Below, piece after piece: positions 25,640-35,146 of a DNA stretch of 39,748 bases. The notes under the pieces were generated by a model. The model made no database searches, was not told the origin of the DNA, and saw only the letters and a list, made by a program, of their open reading frames with translations. The position numbers were made by a program, and so were the translations under genes. Origin of the DNA: Mammaliicoccus stepanovicii (GTDB lineage Bacteria > Bacillota > Bacilli > Staphylococcales > Staphylococcaceae); the NCBI RefSeq assembly GCF_002902525.1, contig NZ_PPQZ01000016.1, positions 1-39,748 on the forward strand. Direction: 5' to 3'. Position 1 is the first letter of the stretch. Each line of letters starts with the position of its first letter.

Positions 25640-26207
25640 CTTAGACACTTTATATCAATATAAAGAGAGTTTTGGTTTTTTTAGTAGTCAATTAACATAT
25701 CCTGAAAAGTTAGATTTTCATCCTAAGCCTTTCGAATCTACATTTACTGAAAATCATCCAGGATACAAGTCAATAAAGTGTTATTGGGAAAATATGCACG
25801 AGATTTCATTAGATGATATACAAGAAGTCTATACGAAGACGTTTGATTTTGAAAAAAAAACTACCCTCTATATGACATATAATAAGTTAACAGAACAAAA
25901 AGAACGTGGCCAAATGTTAGCAAGATTGAAAGTGTTATATGAAATGTTTGGGTTAGAGATGCCGAGTGGTGAGCTATCAGATTTTCTTCCATTAATGCTC
26001 GAATTTCTTTATGCAGCTGAATGGAGAGGTGATAGTCGTGCAGAAGAAAGCTTAACACTAGTAGTAATGGTAATTGAAGATGGAACCTATGAATTGATGA
26101 AAGTATTAGGTGAACAAAGAAGTCCATATTTTCATCTTATAGAGGCTATACGTGAAACATTAAAAGCATGTGTAATTGAACAAGAGAAGGTGAGTCAATG
26201 TGATTAA
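25632..26207 (+). CDS. narJ: Nitrate reductase assembly chaperone NarJ
   Basis: A 191-residue cytoplasmic chaperone of the TorD/NarJ helical family, needed to insert the Mo cofactor and FS0 cluster into NarG before membrane docking. Typical segments are FGFFSSQLTYPEK at the N-terminus and the PSGELSDFLPLMLEFLY motif in the middle. GTG at 25632 is chosen since GGAGGG (25619-25624) lies 7 bases upstream; it overlaps the narH stop by 8 bases. It is not a structural subunit of the finished enzyme. Confidence 0.93.
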   Translation: MINLDTLYQYKESFGFFSSQLTYPEKLDFHPKPFESTFTENHPGYKSIKCYWENMHEISLDDIQEVYTKTFDFEKKTTLYMTYNKLTEQKERGQMLARLKVLYEMFGLEMPSGELSDFLPLMLEFLYAAEWRGDSRAEESLTLVVMVIEDGTYELMKVLGEQRSPYFHLIEAIRETLKACVIEQEKVSQCD

Positions 26208-26880
26208 TCAATTTATATGGGTTATTTTTCCTTACTTATGTGTAGCAATATTTATAATTGGTCATTTATTTAGATTTAAATATGATCAGTTTTCTTGGAC
26301 AGCAAAATCTAGTGAATTTATAGAAAAGAAAACATTAATGTGGGGGAGTATACTTTTTCATTTAGGTATTATTCCCGTCATAATGGGACATATTGTAGGC
26401 TTAGGCATTCCTGCTGAATGGTTGAATGCGATAGGCATAAACGATTATATTTACCATATTGGTGCTGTATATATAGGCAGTGTATTTGGTATTGTGACAT
26501 TAGTAGGTATGTTCCTATTAACTATGAGAAGAATAACGAAAGAAAATGTAAGAAGACTGAGCTCAGCATCGGATATACTGGTAAACTTCTTGTTGTTAAT
26601 CATTGTATTGATGGGATGTATTGCAACTTTGTGGACAAATACTACTACGCCAGAATTTGATTATAGACAAACGATATCTGTCTGGTTTAGAGGATTACTA
26701 ATTTTTAATCCTGATGCTACATTAATGAGTTCAGTTCCATGGACATTTAAAGCACATATTATGCTAGGACTAATCATTACAGCTGTTTGGCCATTTACAA
26801 GGTTAGTACATGTTTGGAGTGTACCGGTTAGTTATTTTAGTCGTAGTTATATTGTTTACAGAAAACATAAAACAAATTAA
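26200..26880 (+). CDS. narI: Respiratory nitrate reductase gamma subunit NarI (cytochrome b)
   Basis: A 226-residue membrane subunit with five helices that oxidises menaquinol and anchors NarGH. Haem-ligand histidines are expected in SILFHLGIIPVIMGHIVG (helix 2) and in the C-terminal pair KAHIMLG...TRLVHVWS. The start is GTG at 26200, with AAGGTGA upstream, overlapping narJ by 8 bases. nreA starts only 31 bases after it without a terminator, so nreABC is probably partly read through. Confidence 0.95.
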   Translation: MINQFIWVIFPYLCVAIFIIGHLFRFKYDQFSWTAKSSEFIEKKTLMWGSILFHLGIIPVIMGHIVGLGIPAEWLNAIGINDYIYHIGAVYIGSVFGIVTLVGMFLLTMRRITKENVRRLSSASDILVNFLLLIIVLMGCIATLWTNTTTPEFDYRQTISVWFRGLLIFNPDATLMSSVPWTFKAHIMLGLIITAVWPFTRLVHVWSVPVSYFSRSYIVYRKHKTN

Positions 26881-26911
26881 AATATAAGTAAATTCAGTTG
26901 AGGTGCTCGGT

Positions 26912-27355
26912 ATGTCTGATGAATTTAATTTTCAAAAACAGCTAGATTTAATACGTGAAACCTATGATATAGATTTTGTAGGACTAGCAATGCCTACTGT
27001 AGAGAACGAATTGTATATGATTAAGTGGCGATATGTATCAGGAAATTTAAATCAGAGATATAAGAATATCATTTTAAGAAATGGTAGAGGTATTGCAGGT
27101 ATAGTTATTAAAAGCGGGAAGCAGATTGTAATAGATCAAATTAAAGAGAGTAGTTATGATAATCAAATATTTAATTATCCAATCATTCAAAGCGAACAAT
27201 TGACATCTTTAATTGCTTTGCCACTTTGGTTAGACAATAGGGTGTCCGGTGTTCTAATGCTCGGTCAAAGAAATGATAAACCATTACCCAATATTAATTT
27301 ACAAAACTTTAATCGATTTGGACCGTTCTATGGAAAGGATATGATTAATTCATGA
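26912..27355 (+). CDS. nreA: Nitrate receptor NreA (GAF domain)
   Basis: A 147-residue cytoplasmic GAF-domain protein. In S. carnosus NreA binds nitrate and, when empty, inhibits the kinase NreB. The pocket region matches: IKWRYVSGNLNQRYKN with Trp39, followed by GRGIAGIVIKSGKQ. ATG at 26912 is chosen because GAGGTG (26900-26905) lies 6 bases upstream. Its stop overlaps the nreB start (ATGA). Confidence 0.93.
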   Translation: MSDEFNFQKQLDLIRETYDIDFVGLAMPTVENELYMIKWRYVSGNLNQRYKNIILRNGRGIAGIVIKSGKQIVIDQIKESSYDNQIFNYPIIQSEQLTSLIALPLWLDNRVSGVLMLGQRNDKPLPNINLQNFNRFGPFYGKDMINS

Positions 27356-28386
27356 ATTCGCATGAAACATCGAAGCTTACGAATATCTTAAAGCAATATT
27401 ATGAGAAGACTAGTGAAATGATTATGTTTCTTAACAGTGATGGACAAATTATCGATATGAATAAAGCAGCAAAGAAAGTCATATCTGAAGAGAATCAAGA
27501 ATCATTAACACATGCAATATGTAATAGATGTGAAGGATATTCCAATGAATTTGCTTTACAATCATGCAGAGATTGTTTCTTAGATTCTTCTAACGTCGGT
27601 AACAATAGTTTTCAAGTTTTTATGCAAACGACAAATGGGTCAGTAGAGCCGTTTACTGCAACTTATCAAACGATTAGTGAAGAAGATGATATTAAAGTTT
27701 ATACATTGCAAAATGTTTCACCTCAAATAGAGCGTCAACAAAAATTACATCAACAAACAATGATGCAAAAAATCATATCTGCACAAGAAAATGAACGTAA
27801 AAGAATTTCCAGGGAACTTCATGATGGTGTTGTACAAGAACTATTGAATGTCAGCGTAGAACTAAGATTATTAAAATATCAGGACGATATCGATCAAATT
27901 AAAAGCCAAGCACAAGGTATTGAAACTGTGATGTCCAGATTGATAGATGATATAAGAAATCTATCACTAGAATTGAGACCGTCATCACTCGATGATTTAG
28001 GATTGAATGCAGCATTCAAATCTTACTTTAAACAACTAGAGAAGAACTTTGGATTTATCGTGCATTATCATTTTGACTCTAAAGATGAGCGATTTAACAC
28101 TGAAATTGAAACAGTAGTTTATAGAATTGTACAAGAAGCGGTGTTTAACTCGTTAAAATATGCTAACGTTGATAGTGTAGATGTTCACATGGTAAGAGAA
28201 CGTGATCACATTGAAGTCGAGATAGCAGACCAAGGTGTTGGATTTATATTAGGTAGTGCACCTAAAGGAAGTGGTCTAGGTTTATACGGGATGCAAGAAC
28301 GTGCAGAAATTGTTGGTGGACATATTAATATCGAGAGTAAGTTGGGAAAAGGTACTAACATTAAATTAAAAGTACCAATAGCATAA
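27352..28386 (+). CDS. nreB: Oxygen-sensing histidine kinase NreB
   Basis: A 344-residue cytoplasmic kinase. The N-terminal PAS domain carries four cysteines, C57, C60, C72 and C75 (CNRC and CRDC), which bind an oxygen-labile [4Fe-4S] cluster; the spacing is the same as in S. carnosus NreB. The HisKA_3 box is [19 protein letters not shown], with phospho-acceptor His157, and the ATPase domain shows DQGVGFILG and [13 protein letters not shown]. There are no transmembrane helices. Without oxygen the cluster forms and the kinase phosphorylates NreC. Confidence 0.95.
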   Translation: MNSHETSKLTNILKQYYEKTSEMIMFLNSDGQIIDMNKAAKKVISEENQESLTHAICNRCEGYSNEFALQSCRDCFLDSSNVGNNSFQVFMQTTNGSVEPFTATYQTISEEDDIKVYTLQNVSPQIERQQKLHQQTMMQKIISAQENERKRISRELHDGVVQELLNVSVELRLLKYQDDIDQIKSQAQGIETVMSRLIDDIRNLSLELRPSSLDDLGLNAAFKSYFKQLEKNFGFIVHYHFDSKDERFNTEIETVVYRIVQEAVFNSLKYANVDSVDVHMVRERDHIEVEIADQGVGFILGSAPKGSGLGLYGMQERAEIVGGHINIESKLGKGTNIKLKVPIA

Positions 28387-28403
28387 ATTTTGGGGGAAGA
28401 AAG

Positions 28404-29057
28404 ATGAAACTCGTAATTGCAGATGATCACGCAGTAGTTAGAACAGGATTTTCAATGATATTAAATTACCAAGAAGATATGGAAGTTGTAGCAACTGCAG
28501 CAGACGGCATTGAGGCTTACCAAATGGTAGCCAAACACAAACCTGATATATTAATTATGGATTTAAGCATGCCTCCAGGAGAATCAGGATTAATAGCAAC
28601 GGGTAAAATTTCCGAAGATTTTAAAGATACCAAAATCCTGATATTAACAATGTTCGATGATGAAGAATATTTATTTCATGTTTTAAGAAATGGTGCGAAA
28701 GGTTATATTCTTAAAAATGCACCAGATGAAGAACTCATACATGCCGTTAGAACGATTTATAAAGGTGAAATGTATATTGATTCTAAAGTGACAAGTTCTT
28801 TAGTTAATGAATTGGTTAACCCTACAAACCAAGATGAATTTAAAGCGAAAGACCCATTTAAAGTATTATCTCAAAGAGAGTTGGAGATTTTACCTTTAAT
28901 TGCAAAGGGATATGGTAATAAAGATATTGCAGAAAAATTATTCGTATCAGTCAAAACAATCGAAGCACATAAGTCTAGAATCATGGAAAAATTAAATTTA
29001 AAATCGCGACCTGAGCTAGTAGAATATGCTTTAAAGAAAAAGCTATTAGATTTTTAG
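28404..29057 (+). CDS. nreC: Response regulator NreC (NarL/LuxR type)
   Basis: A 217-residue two-domain regulator. The receiver has the acidic pair in IADDHA, phospho-acceptor Asp53 ([14 protein letters not shown]) and Lys in GYILKNA. The C-terminal LuxR helix-turn-helix is [26 protein letters not shown] and following. GGGGGAAG lies ahead of the ATG, 17 bases after nreB. Phospho-NreC activates narG and narT; paired sites are present at both promoters in this window. Confidence 0.95.
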   Translation: MKLVIADDHAVVRTGFSMILNYQEDMEVVATAADGIEAYQMVAKHKPDILIMDLSMPPGESGLIATGKISEDFKDTKILILTMFDDEEYLFHVLRNGAKGYILKNAPDEELIHAVRTIYKGEMYIDSKVTSSLVNELVNPTNQDEFKAKDPFKVLSQRELEILPLIAKGYGNKDIAEKLFVSVKTIEAHKSRIMEKLNLKSRPELVEYALKKKLLDF

Positions 29058-29071
29058 AAAATATTAACAGG

Positions 29072-29107
29072 CATCAAGCAACGATAAGTTGTTTGGTGTT
29101 TTTTTAT
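29072..29107 (+). terminator. Terminator of the nar-nre unit
   Basis: CATCAAGCAAC (29072-29082) pairs with GTTGTTTGGTG (29088-29098), with two G-T pairs, followed by an eight- to nine-base T run. Confidence 0.85.
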
Positions 29108-29172
29108 TTATAGGAAGCATTGGGCATTGTGAATAGGAATATTACTTTTGTGCTTATTACAATTCATTTATA

Positions 29173-29238
29173 TAGGGAAAATCCTTACAGTAGAAAGGGT
29201 AACTCCTTATGTGCAGTTTTTCACAATCAACTTATAAT
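29173..29238 (+). promoter_or_regulatory. Tandem NreC-binding sites and -10 of narT
   Basis: TAGGGAAAATCCTTA (29173-29187) and AAGGGTAACTCCTTA (29195-29209), centres 22 bases apart. TATAAT (29233-29238) begins 31 bases after the second centre, exactly the distance seen at narG. No good -35 is present. Confidence 0.75.
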
Positions 29239-29285
29239 AAACATGAAGAGATATTAAAATATTTGTTTATTAAAGGGTGAAAATT

Positions 29286-30446
29286 ATGAAAAACAACACA
29301 GGTAAAGTGCAATTGCCATTACAAACATTTAGTTTGATGGCAGGATTTATGGTGTGGAGTATACTAGCACCACTTATGCCGTATATTTCGCAAGACTTTA
29401 ATGTTCCTGAAAGTCAAAAAGCTATTATTTTAGCTATACCGGTTATTCTGGGGTCAATATTGAGGATTCCAATTGGCTATTACACAAATTTATTAGGATC
29501 GCGACTTGTATTTTTAACTAGCTTTATTATCTTACTCTTTCCAGTATTTTATTTAAGTCAGTCGCAATCTACAACTGGATTAATGGTAGCTGGATTCTTC
29601 ATTGGTTTAGGTGGCGCAATATTCTCAGTTGGGGTTACATCAATTCCTAAATATTTTCCTAAAGAAAAACATGGTTTTGCAAATGGCATTTACGGAATGG
29701 GGAATTTAGGAACTGCAGTTTCTTCATTCCTAGCACCACCAATTGCAGGTTTAATTGGATGGCAACATACAGTGCAATTGTATTTAGTTGTGATGGCTTT
29801 ATTTGCGATTATGATGTTTATATTTGGTGATAAACATGAGCCTAAAGTTAAAGTTCCAATGCTTAAACAAACGAAACAAGTAATGGATAACTATAAATTA
29901 TATTATTTTAGTTTTTGGTATTTTATTACGTTTGGTGCATTTGTTGCGTTTGGTTTGTTTTTGCCGAACTTCTTGGTTGGACACTTTGAAATTGATAAAG
30001 TAGATGCAGGTATTAGAACTGGCGTATTTATTGCACTTGCAACATTTCTACGCCCTGTAGGTGGGATGTTAGGTGATAAGTTTAATGCTTTAAATGTACT
30101 GAAGATATTCTTTGTCGGATTGGTAACGGGAGCCGTCATCTTATCAGTATCAAACCATATCATGTTATTCACAGTTGGGTGTTTAACAGTTAGTATTTGT
30201 GCAGGTATTGGTAATGGATTGATATTCAAACTAGTTCCTACTTATTTCACTAAAGAAGCCGGCGTTGTAAATGGTATTGTGTCAATGATGGGTGGATTAG
30301 GTGGATTTTTCCCACCATTAATAATTACATTCGTAACAAGTTTAACAGGATCAAATCATTTGTCATTTGCTTTATTAGCGCTGTTTGGCGTACTTGCCTT
30401 GTTGATGATGATGCATATGTCAAAAATCGAAAAAAGAACTGTATAA
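29286..30446 (+). CDS. narT: Nitrate transporter NarT (MFS)
   Basis: A 386-residue major facilitator superfamily protein with about 12 helices, of the nitrate/nitrite porter group. Nitrate-family signatures are visible: [22 protein letters not shown] in the first half and [24 protein letters not shown] in the second, both Gly-rich. ATG at 29286 follows AAAGGGTG; the in-frame GTG at 29277 overlaps the ribosome site. It is transcribed alone from an NreC-controlled promoter and supplies nitrate to NarGHI. Confidence 0.93.
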   Translation: MKNNTGKVQLPLQTFSLMAGFMVWSILAPLMPYISQDFNVPESQKAIILAIPVILGSILRIPIGYYTNLLGSRLVFLTSFIILLFPVFYLSQSQSTTGLMVAGFFIGLGGAIFSVGVTSIPKYFPKEKHGFANGIYGMGNLGTAVSSFLAPPIAGLIGWQHTVQLYLVVMALFAIMMFIFGDKHEPKVKVPMLKQTKQVMDNYKLYYFSFWYFITFGAFVAFGLFLPNFLVGHFEIDKVDAGIRTGVFIALATFLRPVGGMLGDKFNALNVLKIFFVGLVTGAVILSVSNHIMLFTVGCLTVSICAGIGNGLIFKLVPTYFTKEAGVVNGIVSMMGGLGGFFPPLIITFVTSLTGSNHLSFALLALFGVLALLMMMHMSKIEKRTV

Positions 30447-30473
30447 TTTTGTACATTTAATAGTGAGTTTATA

Positions 30474-30509
30474 GAGGCTGGGACAATTTGATTAGTCTCA
30501 GCCTTATTT
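30474..30509 (+). terminator. Terminator of narT (GGGAC hairpin family)
   Basis: GAGGCTGGGAC (30474-30484) pairs with GTCTCAGCCTT (30495-30505) with G-T pairs, followed by ATTTC. It is related in sequence to the hairpin at 5362. Confidence 0.8.
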
Positions 30510-30613
30510 CATATCTGCAATAGATGACTGAACTGAAAATACAATTCAAACTATACTTGATCAATTATAGTTATCCTTGCTGGTAGGATTTATATTTAAT
30601 AGCTGTCTATTAA

Positions 30614-30642
30614 TTGAGGATATAGCACTTTCAATCTATAAT
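30614..30642 (+). promoter_or_regulatory. Promoter of moeB-moaB
   Basis: TTGAGG (30614-30619), a 17-base spacer, TATAAT (30637-30642), 34 bases ahead of the ATG. No NreC-like site is nearby, so cofactor genes may be constitutive. Confidence 0.65.
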
Positions 30643-30675
30643 AGGAAAAAAGAGCGTCATGAAAGGTTGATATAT

Positions 30676-31677
30676 ATGAATGAACGATATTCTCGACAAA
30701 TTTTATTCGATAAAATTGGTGAAAAAGGACAATTGAACATTGAACAAAGCAATGTCACGATTGTTGGAATGGGAGCATTAGGTACACATATTGCTGAGCA
30801 ACTGACAAGGGCAGGTGTAAAGCGATTAAATATTATAGATCGCGATTATGTAGAAACCTCAAATTTACAAAGACAAACATTATTTATTGAAGCAGATATT
30901 AAAGAGATGTTGCCAAAGGTTGTTGCTGCAGAAAATCATTTAAAGCAAATTAGAGAAGACATTCAAATTAGAAGCTATATTGCACAATGTGATGATAAAT
31001 TGTTAAACGAAGTTGCTAGATATTCGAATGTTATTATTGATGCAACAGATAATTTTAATACGCGATTATTAATAAATGATTTTGCTTACAAAATGAATAT
31101 ACCATGGGTTTATGGTGCATGTTTAGAGTCTACTTACGTGCAAGCAACATTTATACCTGGTATTACACCATGTTTTAATTGTGTCTTACCACAATTACCG
31201 GCTATTAGTAGGACTTGTGATACGGTTGGTGTAATCAGTCCTGCCGTTACGATGGCGACAAGTTTACAAGTTACAGATGTTTTAAAGATATTATCTGGCA
31301 ACGAGTTTACACCTAAGATTACTTACGGTGATGTATGGAATGGTGAACATCAATCATTTGGTTTTAGTCAAATGAAATTAGATGAGTGTGACACTTGTGG
31401 ATCAAATCCTACTTACGCAAAATTAGCATCATCTGACCAAATGATTACTGAATTATGTGGTCGACATACAATTCAATATATTAATGAAAAATTAAATAGA
31501 CCAGCTATCGAAAAGTTTGTCGCTCAAAATGGTCTACTGCATAAATCAAATGCATATATGATTCAATATTTATATGATGATCATAGAGTCGTTGCATTTA
31601 ATAATGGACGTTTACTTATTCATGGTTTAGATACTGTGACAGAAGGTAAACAATTTGTAGAAAACATGTTTGGTTAG
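30676..31677 (+). CDS. moeB: Molybdopterin-synthase adenylyltransferase MoeB (ThiF/HesA family)
   Basis: A 333-residue enzyme that adenylates the C-terminal Gly-Gly of MoaD. The nucleotide-binding motif is [14 protein letters not shown], followed by the family RQTLF segment, and the zinc cysteines occur as CFNC and CDTC. It has no C-terminal rhodanese domain, although about 60 residues after the last Cys pair are less typical. ATG at 30676 has AAAGG upstream and matches the family start (NERYSRQ); an in-frame start 99 bases earlier is outside the likely transcript. Confidence 0.9.
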   Translation: MNERYSRQILFDKIGEKGQLNIEQSNVTIVGMGALGTHIAEQLTRAGVKRLNIIDRDYVETSNLQRQTLFIEADIKEMLPKVVAAENHLKQIREDIQIRSYIAQCDDKLLNEVARYSNVIIDATDNFNTRLLINDFAYKMNIPWVYGACLESTYVQATFIPGITPCFNCVLPQLPAISRTCDTVGVISPAVTMATSLQVTDVLKILSGNEFTPKITYGDVWNGEHQSFGFSQMKLDECDTCGSNPTYAKLASSDQMITELCGRHTIQYINEKLNRPAIEKFVAQNGLLHKSNAYMIQYLYDDHRVVAFNNGRLLIHGLDTVTEGKQFVENMFG

Positions 31678-31688
31678 GAGATGTACTC

Positions 31689-32183
31689 ATGTCGGTTATT
31701 CAAAGAATTGATCGAACAATTGAAGTTGCAGTATTAACAGTAAGTGATACTAGAACAATAGAAACAGATAAAGGTGGCAAACTAGTTCGAGAATATTTAA
31801 GTCAAATGAATGTGAATGTAAGTGACTATACAATCGTGAAAGATGAGATAAAACCTATTCAATCGCAAGTATCGAATTGGTTACAAAGGGGATTCGATGC
31901 CATCATTACTACTGGTGGTACAGGGATTAGTCAAAGAGATATAACAATTGAAGCCATTAAGCCATTACTGGATAAAGAAATTGAAGGATTTGGAGAATTA
32001 TTTAGATATTTAAGTTATGCTGAAGATGTCGGATCTAGAGCATTATTATCAAGAGCCATAGCAGGGACGAAGGGGAATCAAGTTATCTTCACTATTCCAG
32101 GATCGACTGGAGCAGTTAAATTAGCAATGGAAAAGCTCATCACAAAAGAATTGAATCATATTGTGTATGAGCTTAATAAATAA
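31689..32183 (+). CDS. moaB: Molybdenum cofactor protein MoaB (MogA-like)
   Basis: A 164-residue protein of the MoCF-binding fold that adenylates molybdopterin before Mo insertion. The signature [17 protein letters not shown] is intact. It follows moeB by 11 bases with AGGAG upstream, and it ends 3 bases from the end of the convergent moaC gene with no terminator between. Confidence 0.92.
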   Translation: MSVIQRIDRTIEVAVLTVSDTRTIETDKGGKLVREYLSQMNVNVSDYTIVKDEIKPIQSQVSNWLQRGFDAIITTGGTGISQRDITIEAIKPLLDKEIEGFGELFRYLSYAEDVGSRALLSRAIAGTKGNQVIFTIPGSTGAVKLAMEKLITKELNHIVYELNK

Positions 32184-32185
32184 AA

Positions 32186-32665
32186 CTATATTCTGTTGAA
32201 GTCTCCGTTAACACCACCAGACTTGTGTGATAAATATGTATTTCCGATAACCATACCTTTATCTACAGCTTTGCACATATCATAAATAGTTAGTGCTGTA
32301 ACACTTGCAGCCGTTAAAGCTTCCATTTCAACGCCGGTTTGGCCTTTTGTTTTAACAGTTGCACTAATATTTAAGTGGTATTGTTCTTCTTCATCCCAGG
32401 TGAATTCAATATCAATGCCTGTTAACTGTAAAGGGTGACACATGGGGATTAATTGACTTGTGTTTTTAGCAGCCATGATGCCAGCAATTTGGGCGGTTCC
32501 TAGGACGTCGCCTTTTTTATTTGTAGCATTTTGAATTTGATTATATATTGTTTCATTGAGTTTTATACTTGAGAATGCAATAGCTGTTCGAGTAGTCGTT
32601 TCTTTATCAGATACATCTACCATTTTGGCATGGCCTTGCTTATTAAAGTGAGTAAAATCTGACAT
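32186..32665 (-). CDS. moaC: Cyclic pyranopterin monophosphate synthase MoaC
   Basis: A 159-residue enzyme that completes the GTP-to-cPMP conversion begun by MoaA. Active-site motifs are present: [34 protein letters not shown] and the C-terminal KSGGVNGDF. The start at 32665 follows AAAGGATG; an in-frame codon at 32707 would overlap the moeA upstream region. It is the only cofactor gene on the minus strand, inverted between moaB and moeA. A TATAAT on the minus strand at 32689-32694 could be its -10. Confidence 0.93.
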   Translation of the reverse strand: MSDFTHFNKQGHAKMVDVSDKETTTRTAIAFSSIKLNETIYNQIQNATNKKGDVLGTAQIAGIMAAKNTSQLIPMCHPLQLTGIDIEFTWDEEEQYHLNISATVKTKGQTGVEMEALTAASVTALTIYDMCKAVDKGMVIGNTYLSHKSGGVNGDFNRI

Positions 32666-32734
32666 ATATATCATCCTTTCTATAAAGATATTATAACATG
32701 TGAACAAAGTTTATTTGTCGAGGAGAGTTAAAAA

Positions 32735-33994
32735 ATGACAATCAAAAAGAGAAATCCTGTAGCAGTTCAAGATGCAATTAAAAAAGTAATAGACGTAGTT
32801 GAAAATGAATCTATTATGACATTAAATATAGAAGATAGCTTAAATTATATATTAGCTGAGAATGTAATCGCTACATATGATATTCCGAGGTTTAATAAAT
32901 CACCTTATGATGGTTTTGCTATAAGAAGTGAAGATTCTAATGGTGCAAATGGCGATAATAGAATATTTTTCAAAGTAGTTGACCATATTGGAGCAGGTAC
33001 GACATCAGACGTTAAGCTAGGTAAATGTGAAGCGGTAAGGATTATGACAGGTGCTCAAATACCTGAGGGTGCTGATGCAGTAGTGATGTTTGAGCAAACA
33101 ACGGAAGAACAACAAGGATTTAAGATTCGAAAACAATTTGTTCATGGTGAGAATATTGCATTTAAAGGGGAAGAATGTAAAGAAAATGAGATTGTCTTAA
33201 ATAAAGGTCAGATGATTAATAGTGGTGTAATAGCGGTATTGGCTACATTTGGATATACAAAAGTCAGTGTTTATCAAAGACCGACTGTGGCTGTTATTGC
33301 GACTGGCAGTGAATTATTAGCACCAGATGAACCATTACAACCAGGCAAAATTAGAAACTCTAATGGACCTATGATTCAAGCTTTATGCCAGGAGCTAAAT
33401 ATTAAATCAACAACATACAACATCCAAGAAGACAACCTTCAAGGCTGTATAAATATAGTAGAAGAAGCATTATCAAACCACGATATCGTAATAACAACAG
33501 GCGGTGTGTCTGTAGGTGATTACGATTACTTACCGAAAGTTTACGATGAAATAAATGCTGAGGTGTTATTTAATAAAGTACAGATGAGACCAGGTAGTGT
33601 AACAACTGTAGCATATAAAGAAAATAAACTATTATTTGGTTTGTCTGGCAATCCATCTGCTTGTTATTCCGGATTTCATTTATTTACAAAGCCAGCCATA
33701 TTGAAGATGATGAATGCAAACGAAATTTATCCACCTATAGTTGAAGCAATACTTGAGGATGATTTTAAAAAAGCGAACCCATTCACGAGGTTTATTAGAG
33801 CAAAAATCACGTTTAGTGAACAAGGAATGTATGCAACACCAGCAGGATTTAATAAATCAAACGCGGTTGTTGCGATTGCAAAGAGTAACGGCATGATCAT
33901 CTTACCGAGTGGAACAAGAGGGTACTCTAAAGGAGACACGGTAAAAGTAATCTTAACAGACCATCAGTCTTATGAGCGAGTGTTAAATTTATGA
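32735..33994 (+). CDS. moeA: Molybdopterin molybdenumtransferase MoeA
   Basis: A 419-residue enzyme that inserts molybdate into adenylated molybdopterin. Motifs: DIPRFNKSPYDGFAIR near residue 50, GAGTTSDVKLGKCEAVRIMTGAQIP, the MoCF-fold TTGGVSVGDYD and MRPGS. GAGGAG lies ahead of the ATG. It is the first gene of the plus-strand moeA-mobB-moaE-moaD-mobA-moaA operon, and its stop overlaps mobB. Confidence 0.94.
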   Translation: MTIKKRNPVAVQDAIKKVIDVVENESIMTLNIEDSLNYILAENVIATYDIPRFNKSPYDGFAIRSEDSNGANGDNRIFFKVVDHIGAGTTSDVKLGKCEAVRIMTGAQIPEGADAVVMFEQTTEEQQGFKIRKQFVHGENIAFKGEECKENEIVLNKGQMINSGVIAVLATFGYTKVSVYQRPTVAVIATGSELLAPDEPLQPGKIRNSNGPMIQALCQELNIKSTTYNIQEDNLQGCINIVEEALSNHDIVITTGGVSVGDYDYLPKVYDEINAEVLFNKVQMRPGSVTTVAYKENKLLFGLSGNPSACYSGFHLFTKPAILKMMNANEIYPPIVEAILEDDFKKANPFTRFIRAKITFSEQGMYATPAGFNKSNAVVAIAKSNGMIILPSGTRGYSKGDTVKVILTDHQSYERVLNL

Positions 33995-34455
33995 AAATAC
34001 TACAAATAGTTGGTTATAAAAATACTGGCAAAACAACATTAATTAATGAATTAATTCGAATTTGTAACGACAATCACATTAAAGTTTCTACTATCAAACA
34101 TCATGGACATGGAGACGAGATTTCTATGGATCATACGGAAATTGATAGTTTATCATTTATCACTACTGGAGCTAATGAAAGTATTGTGTTAGGTAATGAA
34201 TATATAGAACGTATTTCAAAAAAAAGTGCAACTTTAAACCAAATAATTGCTAATGACTTGTCTTGTGAAGTGGATATAGTATTAGTAGAAGGATTTAAGG
34301 AAGAAGATTACCCTAAAGTTCTATTAACAAGCTCGAGTGAGTCAATGAAACAACATCTCACACATTGTGTTTACGAACTTGATGCGTTTAACCAAGATGA
34401 GAAAAGTCGTTTTATAGCATGGTTTAAAGGTTGGATAGACAAAGAGGAGGCGTAA
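33991..34455 (+). CDS. mobB: Molybdopterin-guanine dinucleotide biosynthesis GTPase MobB
   Basis: A 154-residue P-loop protein: VGYKNTGKTTLINELI is the Walker A, and VDIVLVEGFK the Walker B region. It assists MobA in making MGD, the dinucleotide form needed by NarG. It starts within the moeA stop (ATGA overlap). Confidence 0.9.
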   Translation: MKILQIVGYKNTGKTTLINELIRICNDNHIKVSTIKHHGHGDEISMDHTEIDSLSFITTGANESIVLGNEYIERISKKSATLNQIIANDLSCEVDIVLVEGFKEEDYPKVLLTSSSESMKQHLTHCVYELDAFNQDEKSRFIAWFKGWIDKEEA

Positions 34456-34457
34456 AG

Positions 34458-34904
34458 ATGAAACAATTTGAAATTGTGACTACGCCAATAGATCCTGAAG
34501 CGTATAGAAAGTGGACTTTAAATGAAAAACAAGGTGCAATTGTTGTATTCACAGGTCATGTACGTGAATGGACTAAAGGAATTAAGACAGAATACTTAGC
34601 GTATGAAGCTTATATACCGATGGCAGAAAAAAAGTTAGAACAAATAGGTAAAGAAATAAATGACAAATGGCCCGGAACAATTGTTGCGATTGCCCATAGA
34701 ATTGGTGCATTACAAATTTCTGATATAGCTGTTGTTATTAGTGTGTCATCACCTCATAGGCATGCAGCATATGAAGCGAATGAGTACGCAATTGAACGAA
34801 TTAAAGAGATTGTACCTATTTGGAAGAAAGAAATATGGGAAGATGGAGAAGAATGGCAAGGTAGTCAACATAAGTATCATTCTTCAATTAAAGAGGAGGA
34901 TTAA
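34458..34904 (+). CDS. moaE: Molybdopterin synthase catalytic subunit MoaE
   Basis: A 148-residue catalytic subunit that, with thiocarboxylated MoaD, puts sulfur into cPMP. Family motifs: FTGHVREW, LAYEAYIPMAEKKLEQI, AIAHRIGALQISDIAVVISV and the Lys-rich loop PIWKKEIWEDGEEW. ATG at 34458 has GAGGAGG (34444-34450) upstream and is 2 bases after mobB. Confidence 0.92.
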   Translation: MKQFEIVTTPIDPEAYRKWTLNEKQGAIVVFTGHVREWTKGIKTEYLAYEAYIPMAEKKLEQIGKEINDKWPGTIVAIAHRIGALQISDIAVVISVSSPHRHAAYEANEYAIERIKEIVPIWKKEIWEDGEEWQGSQHKYHSSIKEED

Positions 34905-34905
34905 C

Positions 34906-35139
34906 ATGAAAGTATTGTACTTTGCTCATTTAAAAGAAATATTAAACAAAAAAGAAGAGCAAATAGAGCTCGATAATAAATATTCTGTGTTAGAATTTAG
35001 ACAATATTTATTTGATCGTCATCCTGAATTAAGTGATGAAATTTTTCAAATAGCAGTAAATGAGGAATTTGTGCAAGAACAACATGTTGTGACAGACCAT
35101 GATACTATCGCATTAATTCCACCAGTCAGTGGAGGGTAA
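34906..35139 (+). CDS. moaD: Molybdopterin synthase sulfur carrier MoaD
   Basis: A 77-residue ubiquitin-like protein ending in the required Gly-Gly (PPVSGG), which is adenylated by MoeB and carries the sulfur to MoaE. AGAGGAGG precedes ATG at 34906, one base after moaE. Confidence 0.92.
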   Translation: MKVLYFAHLKEILNKKEEQIELDNKYSVLEFRQYLFDRHPELSDEIFQIAVNEEFVQEQHVVTDHDTIALIPPVSGG

Positions 35140-35146
35140 AAGTAAA

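Noticed and set aside
29903-30229. A 108-codon minus-strand frame inside narT.
   Set aside because: Antisense to a well-supported transporter; composition (Asn/Pro/Thr rich) is that of a reverse-strand shadow.
30522-30584. A 20-codon ORF between narT and moeB.
   Set aside because: No Shine-Dalgarno sequence and it lies upstream of the only good promoter in the gap.
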